Shown here in pieces: positions 55,901 through 64,000 of a stretch of DNA of 64,000 bases. Under the pieces are notes generated by a model. That model was not told the DNA's origin. It worked only from the letters and a program-made list of their open reading frames with translations, and did no database searches. Every line of letters starts with the position of its first letter. The stretch's first letter is position 1. The translations under genes were made by a program, and so were the position numbers. This stretch comes from Mycoplasmopsis bovigenitalium (GTDB taxonomy: Bacteria; Bacillota_I; Bacilli_A; Mycoplasmatales; Metamycoplasmataceae), in NCBI RefSeq assembly GCF_900660525.1, contig NZ_LR214970.1, forward strand, positions 744,001-808,000, in the 5' to 3' direction.

Positions 55901-56855
55901 CTGATTGTTCTAAGTCAATTGATTTTTTAAATTCTTTTAAATCATTAACATAAATTGAATTTGCACCAATATTATTTAATAATTCATTCACAATTTTGTT
56001 AACAACGTTTTGAACATCAGCATTAACAATTTCATTCATTTCATGCGAAACTGCTTTAAATTTAGCAAGAATTTGTGAGTTATCTGTTGATTTAGCACCT
56101 GCAATAACTCCTTCAATGAATTCTTTTGTTCTTGCAATATCATTAATTCTAAATGAAGGCTCAAAAAGCATTAATTCAATTTGATGAGCATTCGAATCAA
56201 AACTATTTCTTAATGCTTTGGTTGGCATTAATTCTCTTGCTTGTTCAATATTATCATCTAGAGAATTATTAACTTGCATTAAGTATTTTTCAACAAGTTT
56301 ATATTGAGCATTGATTTTTTGTTCAAAAAATTCTTTATATGACTTAATAAATTCTTGTTGTTTTTGTTTTGGAATATCTAAGAAGTTACCAAGTGCTAAT
56401 TTAAGGTCAGAAATTTTATTATGACTAAATTGAGAAGCAAGGTCTTTTTCTTGTAGACGTTTTGCTTGAGGTTCTAATAGTTCTTTTAATTTCTTAACTT
56501 CGCTTACACTTAACCCATCGTTAGCAATTAAAGCATTAACTCAATTAAAGATAACGTCTTTTTGTATGTTACCAATTTGATTAAGTGTTTTTCATTTTTC
56601 TAAATAAGAAGTAGAAGGAGCAAACAAAATATGCTCTAAACTTTGCAGTTGTTTTTTTATAACATTATTTTCAGGTGAATCTGGCAATAATGAGTTAGAG
56701 TATTTTTTAAATGAATCATTAAAATCTTGATATCTATTAATAACTTGATTTTTGCTTCTTTTTTGGAATGACGAAACAACTGCTAATGTAGCAGCAGTAC
56801 TTGCAATGCTTGCTAGTGCTAAAAATCCAGCTATTGTACCTGCGGTTTTAGTCAT
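52992..56855 (-). CDS. LMP-B, N-terminal part (signal anchor plus coiled coil)
   Basis: A 1287-residue product if translation ends at the first TAA. The ATG at 56855 has a near-perfect AAGGAGG site and overlaps the LMP-A stop (TAATG). Residues 1-30 (TAGTIAGFLALASIA and a following Ala/Val stretch) form a membrane anchor, uncleaved or cleaved, with no lipobox. The rest is charged helical coiled coil with very few aromatic residues and almost no Cys. TGA-Trp codons occur near residues 88 and 108. It probably projects as a rod from the cell surface. Adhesion or aggregation, as proposed for M. hominis Lmp proteins, is an analogy. Confidence 0.85.
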
Positions 56856-59800
56856 TATTCTACCTCCTTATTGTCTTCTCTTATTCTAATAAACATCCCA
56901 AACTTATCAACTTGATTTCAGAAATTAGTGTCTGGACGTCCTTTGCCATCGCTATTTTCACTACGTCTAACTTTTCATTCTTTTTCTTTATCTCTCTCAT
57001 TCAAATATTCTTTATTAGTATAATAAATAGCCATTTGTTGAGCATATATATGAGCTTTTATATGGTTTAATTGTTCCCCATTTAGCTGTGTTACTTTTGA
57101 AACTTCAGCATCGGCTGCTTTTTTAACTTTATCAACTATTTTGCCTATTTTAACAAGTGACCAAACAGGGTCTTTCATTTTAATTTTGTATTTATATGAA
57201 CTATCATTTCAAGGAATATCTAGTATTTCCTCATAATTTAAGTGCAAAATAGTAAATTGATTTTCGTCTTCCGAAACCAATGGAATATAAATAAAGTAAG
57301 GAATTCACATTTTAATAATATTTCCTTGAACAACCATGTCCGTGTCTGCTTGAGCTCAGTACATAAATTGCTTTCCGCCAAATTTTGCCACCTTGTATTT
57401 TTTACCGGCAAAAGTTAATACACCGTCTTTTAATTTAAATTTGTATTTCATTATTGGTGCACTAGTAGATAGGTCCATTTTTGATAATTCATCATTGTTA
57501 TTTGTTATTTGTTGAAGTAATTGTTTATTGTCTCAACTAAATAAATCATCAGGTTGTTTAATTTTACTATTTAAGGCATTGTTTCACTCATCATCAGTGC
57601 TAAAAGTAATGTCTTCTCTAAAGAATTGTAATTTTTTCTCTTTTTTATAATCTGCAGCGGCGGCAAAAGTACTTAAAAATCCAGAAGCAAATGTTTTATT
57701 GTTTCAACCCGCTTTATAAGCATCGAATACATCAGTACTTTCCAATATATTAAAAGTATTTTTTCCAACTTTTTCTTGTTTTAAGTTTACATTAACGTGA
57801 TCTTTAGTAGCAATAAATGTAGTTTGCGTATTAAATGTTACTCATACGTCTTTAAATTCCAATTCATATGATTCAACATCTTTATAGTTTGAATCATCTG
57901 CTTTTTTGTTGTACTTAATTTTGAAATTCAATTTAGTTTTCTTAATTGAAGTATCAGCTTGCACAAATTCAGGCGCAAATTTATCTGATGCAGAATTTCT
58001 AGTTAAATAAACGCTAACATTTGATGTATTAAATGGCATATTTGTATTTTTCAAGAATGTAAATCTCTTGAATAAATTCATTATTTCAGGTTTGTTTGTT
58101 ATATCAAGTTCTAAAGCATTGCTGCTTGAATCATTATTCACCAATTGAGCAAAATCTTCATAAAGAGTTTTATGCAATGGCACAATATCTTTCATATTTT
58201 TATTATCATCAGCGTATAAATAATCAAATACTAGTTGTTTATTTTCTTGTTTATTAAATCATTCTAATAATGACACAGCAGGTTTATATACACCATTTAG
58301 AACTTCAAGTTTTGTATCAATATCACTTGCAACATTATTTAAAACATTATCAGCAGCAACTTTACTTGATTGATTTAATGAATCATATAATGGTTTATAT
58401 GCACTAATGAAAGTAGCAAAAGCTTTATTTTGTTTTGCATCATCAGATCTAAAGTTTTCTGATGCAACTATATTAAGGAAGTTAGTAATAGTTCTATTTT
58501 GAATAAATCTAGTATAAATACCTTTTAGACTATCTTCATCATCTTGAGAATTATTATCACCTTTAATTAATGTATTAATACTTTGTAAGCCTTTTAGTAA
58601 TTTATCAATAGTTGAGTGATATGTAGTGAATTCAGCTTTAGCACTTGAATCAGCACTTGTTGCGTTATCTTTGTAATTTTGATTGTTAAAGTCAAATGAA
58701 GAAGAGTTATTACTACTTGCAACAGAAGATAAATCAGTTGTTTTTGTGTTTACATCATTAATTCTAGTTAGTAGAGTTGATGATTCAATGTTATCAACGC
58801 CCTTATTTATTTTGTATATTTTTTCAATTAAGCTATATAACCTATCACCATTACCATCTTTTTTAACTTGTTCATTAAATTTAGTAATACTATCTTTAAT
58901 TAGTTTAAATGCAGTTGCAGATTTTTCTTTTAGTTCTTTGTATTTAGCTTCAACATTTTTAAAGTGAAGATTCATATTTCTTGCATCTTGAATATATGAT
59001 CCTTCTTTAAATGAACTTGAATTTAGATATTGATTAACTTTTTCAATTTCTGCTTTATAAGCATTAATTTCTGAAGAAATACCTATGTAACTTAATAAAC
59101 TTGTACTGTCATTTTTGTTGATTTTTTGTAATGAATCAACACTAAATTCTTGTGCTGTAAGTAATTTAACATATTTATCAAATCAACTATTCATAGCAGT
59201 TAGACGGTTTTTATTAAAGTTGTAAATAGCTTGTTTTTGCTCTTTAATTTTGTCTTTAGCAGTGTTAATCAACTCAGTTACTGATTTAATTGTTGCCAAG
59301 TCAGCAAATTCTTCATTATCTTTTTTTCTTACTTCTAGAGTATCAAAACCATCAATTGTTGGTTTATTAGTATTGTAATTAGTTTTAATATATTCATCTA
59401 TATCTTTAAGTTCTCTAATAATTGCATTGGTTTCACGTTTTTTCTCGGCTTTAAGTTTGCTGATTACGCCATATGAATTATTTTCAATACCCTCGATTAG
59501 AGTAGATCTTTTTGAACGTAGATCCGCATCGCTTGATAGATTTTCAGTATTTAATAATTTTTCTGCTTCTTTTATTTTTTCATCTAATTCATCATAAAGT
59601 TTTTTCATTAAAGCTGATTCTTTATTGTAGTAATCTGTTTGACTTGATTTAGCATCAAATTCTTTTGCTTTTTTGATAGTTTCTTGAAGTGTTTTAGATG
59701 ATTCTAATACTTGCTCGAATGCTAATACACCACCATTTAAATATTGAGACTCAATGTCTTTAATTTTTTGCTCTGCAGAACTATCTAATTGTTTAATAGC

Positions 59801-62800
59801 AGTAGCAAAACGCGCCAGTATAGCAGCTGGGATTTTTCTTGCATTTTCTTCTAAACCAGAAGTTTTTAGTTTATTATCAGCTTCAGCATGTTTAATTAAT
59901 AATTCTAATTTAGCTTTATGAACTTTAACTTTTTCTAATTGCTCCTGTAGTTTAAATTCATTAAAGTCAGTAAAGTAAACATTTTTGTTTAGTTCTGTTT
60001 CAGCTACATGTTCAATAGCTGAAACTATTTCATCGGTTTTGCTTATTGCATTTGTTAGTTCAGTTGTTTTTGGATTTTTACCATTTGCTTCAGTTTTTTT
60101 ATCTTTTAATAATTTAACGTTTTCCGCTAAAGTAATAAATTTGTCAGTTAATGAGTGTGCTAAATCAATTTTTGCTTCATGCTCATCAATTTCAGATAGT
60201 TTGTTAAAATCATTAACATTTTGCAATTTAGTAAGAATGTCTTTGTAAAATGCAAGTTGATCTTTTTTAAGTTCTGTAAATGTATCAGTGTTATTTTTAG
60301 CATTAATACGTTTTATTTCATCATCAAAATTAGTTTTTGCTTTTTCAAAAACTTTTTTACGCGAATTATAAAGAACTTCAGCTTTAGAAATTTTATCCAA
60401 GGCAGAATCTCTTAGAGTTTTAAGATTTGATGTTAAATTAACTGGCTCAAAGTTTTGAGGGACTTCTGGAACAGTTGATAAAACACTCTCGCCAAAGTTC
60501 TTCTTATCTCATTCATAGCCATACTGTACACTTTGGAACTCGAATTTATCTAATTCATATTTTGCAAGAATTTGTTTATGTGTCTCAAGTAATGATTTTG
60601 TGGTTACAATAACACTACTTAGGAGTTGAATTCTATTTAAATCTTTTTTAACACTATCATCATTTGCAAAATCTTTTAATTTACCAATAAATTGTTTAAA
60701 TTGATTATGTTTTGTTTGCGATTCATCTGTTGAATTTAAGCCAGGTTTATATTGAATTGCTTCTAAAGTTTTGTCCAAATCACTAAATTGATCATTTACT
60801 TTTTTGGCTTCATTTATTCTAGCGCTTATAGCTTTAATTTTCTCTTTAATTTCTTCATATTTATCAAAGTTTTTGTAATTTTCTTGCGCATTTTGAATTT
60901 CTTTAGCTAATTCATCTTTTAATGATTTTAAAGTTTCATTAATTGGACCGTCTTCAGTGCTTTTTGTTAAATCATCTGCTATTTTAACGACTTTTGCAAA
61001 CTCGGTAATGTTTTCGATATTGGCTTTAATAATATCTGCTTGCTCTTCCAATTTAGCTGCTTTATCTTTAGCTGGTTTTGGATTCTTGATATCTGGTTTT
61101 ATAGCATCTAGTTCACTATTATATGAATCCAATAGTTTTGCAATCTCATCTTTAGCTTTTGGATCGATTTCAGGTCTATTTAAGCTGTCTTCAACAGATT
61201 TTTTAACTGAATTAATTTTTTCCTTAGCGCTTTCCGAAATTTCATTAAATTGTTGCGCATCATTAAATTTCTCAGTTATATCGTGTGTTTTGTTAATAAT
61301 ATCAAGGTTTGTTGGAGTACCAGAGTGGGGTTTGTCTGTGAAAGGTGTAGAGTTTTTTAATATATCAGTTAATGTTTTTTTAACTTCAGGATTAACACCA
61401 TCTTTAGCTGCTTTAGACATTATTTTCTCTTGTTTTTCAAGAAGATTTTCAAGTGAACCTAGTTTTTCATATTGTTTGATAATGTCTGATGTTTGTGTTG
61501 GGTTATCTTTTGAATCAACATCTGCTTTAAGTACATTTAATAATTCAGATAGTTTGTCAAATGGAGTTTTTCCATCATCGCCTGTGATTTCAAGATTTGC
61601 AGATTTTGCTTTTTCTTTAAGTTCTTCAATTTTCTTTTGAACTTCTTGTTGTTTGTGAGCAAATTTATCTTTATTAAATGCTAAATCTAGTTTGTTTCTT
61701 AGCTCTTTAATTTGAGTAGGCGTTGTAGTATCAAGTTTAATAATTCTGTCAAATTCTGCTTTTAATTTTTGAACTTCAGAACCCTCCGCATCATTGCCAT
61801 CTTTATATCCAACAAATTTGCCATCTTTTTCAGTAGCAATTAATTCCTTAGATTTGTCTTCAAAATCTTTTTTAGCAGCTTCAAATTCTTTGTTAATTAA
61901 ATCTTTAGCAAGTTTATATCTACTAATAGCACTTTCGATTTTAGCTTTTGCAGTATTAATTTGTGCTAATGTAGAATTTGGATTAGAAATAACTTTTGAT
62001 TCAGAATCAATAACTTCTTGAATTTGTTTATCAACTTCTTCAAAAATCTTTCTTGGTGCAGTGTTATTGTTTTCTTTATATTGATTGGTTTTTACTTTTT
62101 GAAGTTCATTTAAGCTATCTTTAGCGCTCTTAGATGATTCAATTTTTGCAATTGCTTCATCTAATTTTCTTAGTTTTTCATTAACTCTACCTGCGTCATC
62201 AGCAGCATTTAATCTATTTGCTTCAATAATTTCTTGAAGGTTTTTTGCTAATTCAGGGTATTTCTGTGCATCAATACCTTTTAATGCTTTTGCAGCTTCA
62301 TTAACTTTTTTAGCTAAATCTTGTAATTTATCAAAGTTTGTTAGTTGAGTTTCAACTCTTGTTTTAGCTTCACTTAATTTGTGTTGTAAATCTTTATTTA
62401 CCTCAGCAATTTGTTTTTCAAGTTCATGAATCTCTTCTTCATTTTTTGGTAATTGAGATTTATCAGTTATATTAATTCTTTGTTTTCATAATTCTTGAAT
62501 TTTTTTGTCTAATTCTTCTTTTCTATTTTTTAGTTCTTTAGCTTGTTGTTCAAGGGTTTCTGCTTCTTTAATTGCAGCGGTTTTTGCTTTTTGAAGAACT
62601 TCAAAATCAGATTTAACTAAATCATAAGGGTGTTTAGTTAAAACATCCTTGAATTCATTTGAATCAAGATCACTTTGACCCATTATTAAGCTTTCTTTTT
62701 CAAGTTGAGCTTTAATAACGTTTGTGGCCATTTGTTTTCTTAATGAGTCGATTTCGCTATTGATATTGTCAATATGTGATTTATTATGTTTGTCTGGTTT

Positions 62801-64000
62801 GAATAAATCTTCAAGTAATTTATCGTACTCTTGAATTTTTTGAGTAATTTTTGCATTTTCTTGTTCAAGTTTATCGGTAATTTTTGTAAACTCAGTTTTA
62901 CTTTTTTCATTTAGTCCTTGAACTTCTTCTTTTAACTCAGCAGTAGCTTTTTTAGCTTGCTCAAATTCTTGTTTAGCGGCATCTAAATCAGTTTCAAAGT
63001 CACTTAAAGATGGAATTGCTCTACGTAAAACATCCATTTTGTTTTGAGTAATTCTGTTTTTATTTGCTTTTTCAACTTCATTAGTAATTTTTTTGTTTGC
63101 ATCTGCTTCGTCTTTAAGTTCACTTAAGCCAACAAGCAATGTTCTTTCAACTGGAGTAAATTGTTGGTTTGCTTTACGTTGTCCGGCAAAAGTATCTTTA
63201 ATTTGCGATTCAATTTTGTTAGCAATACTTGCTCCATCAACTGATTCAACATTTTCAACTAGTTGGTCTAGTGCTTCTTTTAAGTTTTTTTGTAATGTGT
63301 GTAAATCAATAGTGTTATTGGTTGGATTATTAAGTGCTTTTTCAATTAATTCTTTGTATTCATTAATCTTTTTAATGTCATCTGCAAAGTAAATTTTAGC
63401 ATTATCATTGTCTTTATAGCCATCAAGAATTTTAATTGCTGAGTGTTTGGTTTTAGCAGATTGCACTAAAATATCAAGATCTTTTTCAAGTTGTTCTTGT
63501 GTTTGTTTGATTTTGTTTAGTTTTTGAATTTTTTCTTCGTGTGAAAGTTTTTTATCACTGTAAATAAGTTGAGATTCAGCCTCAAGCTCTTTTACTTTTT
63601 CTAAAATAACTTGTTTTTCAGCAGAAATTTCACTGTCAGTAAATTTTTCATTGATAAGTTTGTTTAAATCTTGATTTTTTGAATTAATTGTATTAACGAT
63701 ATTAGCCAATCTAGCATCAGCTAATAATTTAATTGCGTTAGTTACATCACTATTATTTGGTTTAATTTGAGCATTAAGTTCTTGTCTAGTTGCTGTTGAA
63801 AATTCGCTAGTGTAAGCGACTAACACTGGTTTTAAGTCAGCTCAAATTTTAATTAATTGAGCAGAAGGTTTAATTGATTCTTTAGCGAATTCTTCTTCTA
63901 GTGAACTTGTGATGTGTTTTAGTTCTGATTTATTGACTAAACGTTCTTCATTAATAAGTCTTTCGAATTCGGAAACAAATTCTTCTAGTGGGACATTGTT
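56855..64000 (-). CDS. LMP-A: giant coiled-coil surface protein (5' end beyond the window)
   Basis: Open over 2381 codons from the window edge to TAA at 56855-56857, so the true start lies outside. The body up to about 58300 is continuous coiled coil rich in Lys, Glu, Asn and Ile/Leu; the last roughly 450 residues form a mixed beta domain with more aromatics (FGGKQFMYWAQ, KMWIPYFIYIP, YEEILDIPWND). TGA is Trp at least a dozen times. It lies directly upstream of the paralogous LMP-B with a TAATG overlap. The layout suggests a large membrane protein of the M. hominis Lmp type. No enzyme motif is seen. Confidence 0.85.

Larger units (their letters stand above)
48159..56855 (-). pseudogene. LMP-B: giant coiled-coil membrane protein frame with two in-frame TAA codons
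   Basis: One reading frame of 2898 codons runs from the ATG at 56855 to a TAA at 48159-48161. It is broken only by TAA at 52992-52994 and 49695-49697; the frame never shifts and the coding character continues on both sides. The protein has an N-terminal signal-anchor, a long helical coiled-coil body rich in Lys, Glu, Asn and Leu, and a beta-type C-terminal domain related to that of LMP-A. It resembles the Lmp family of M. hominis by architecture. Either a recently inactivated gene, a truncated surface protein, or stop read-through. The parts are listed separately. Confidence 0.75.

Noticed and set aside
49378-63392. Many open frames of 60-227 codons on the plus strand opposite LMP-A and LMP-B
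   Set aside because: They mirror the codon composition of the long minus-strand coiled-coil frames, have no ribosome-binding sites and give Ser/Leu/Phe-rich proteins typical of antisense shadows.

Overview
The window is a piece of a mollicute chromosome, most likely a Mycoplasma of the hominis/Metamycoplasma kind. It is very A+T rich. TGA must be read as tryptophan (genetic code 4): nearly every recognisable housekeeping protein (PolC, MetG, ProS, PepP, GatA, Der, DnaJ) is interrupted by in-frame TGA exactly where a Trp fits. Only release factor 1 (PrfA) is seen. The Gln-tRNA amidotransferase GatCAB, the Gram-positive replicase PolC, lipoproteins with classical lipoboxes and very large coiled-coil surface proteins fit the same group. 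The species cannot be fixed from the sequence alone. No rRNA, tRNA, CRISPR array or insertion sequence was recognised.

Layout. 1-4.9 kb (minus strand): a frameshifted lipoprotein, then the compact cluster gmk-prpC-pknB-rsgA-rpe with overlapping or tightly abutting genes. 5.1-10.1 kb (plus): secG-rnr-tRNA methyltransferase-metG-small ABM-like protein. 10.2-23.2 kb (minus): a pair of half-size chromate-type (CHR) transporters, polC, a small MG284/MPN403-like protein, proS, pepP, era-cdd-ybeY, and a C39-peptidase ABC exporter with a tiny membrane adaptor. 23.3-29.0 kb (plus): rpiB, a YihY/BrkB membrane protein, CIRCE-dnaJ, an unknown protein, cmk-der, hup. recU lies on the minus strand at 29.1-29.6 kb. 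29.7-40.9 kb (plus): acpS-plsC-scpA-scpB, rluC-like-gatC-gatA-gatB, a nuclease lipoprotein, rplK-rplA, a membrane protein, prfA-prmC-acpP. A fused phosphate permease follows on minus (41.0-42.8 kb). 42.8-48.0 kb (plus): NUDIX, a tandem two-domain small-molecule kinase, nitroreductase, rluD-like, a membrane protein, rnhB.

48.2-64 kb (minus) holds two tandem paralogous giant coiled-coil membrane proteins, called LMP-A and LMP-B here. LMP-A runs off the right edge and is intact over at least 2381 codons. LMP-B follows through a TAATG overlap but carries two in-frame TAA codons (52992-52994 and 49695-49697) without any change of frame.

The most general regulatory pattern is a TATAAT-like -10 box placed only 6 to 10 bases before the start codon, with no Shine-Dalgarno sequence, at about a dozen first genes. 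This predicts leaderless or nearly leaderless mRNAs, while operon-internal genes often carry AGGAG-type sites. At 42775-42782 two such -10 boxes overlap on opposite strands, forming a shared divergent promoter. Two homopolymer A tracts (A6 in the first lipoprotein, A8 at the start of the phosphate permease) coincide with frame breaks and are candidates for phase-variable switches or sequencing errors.
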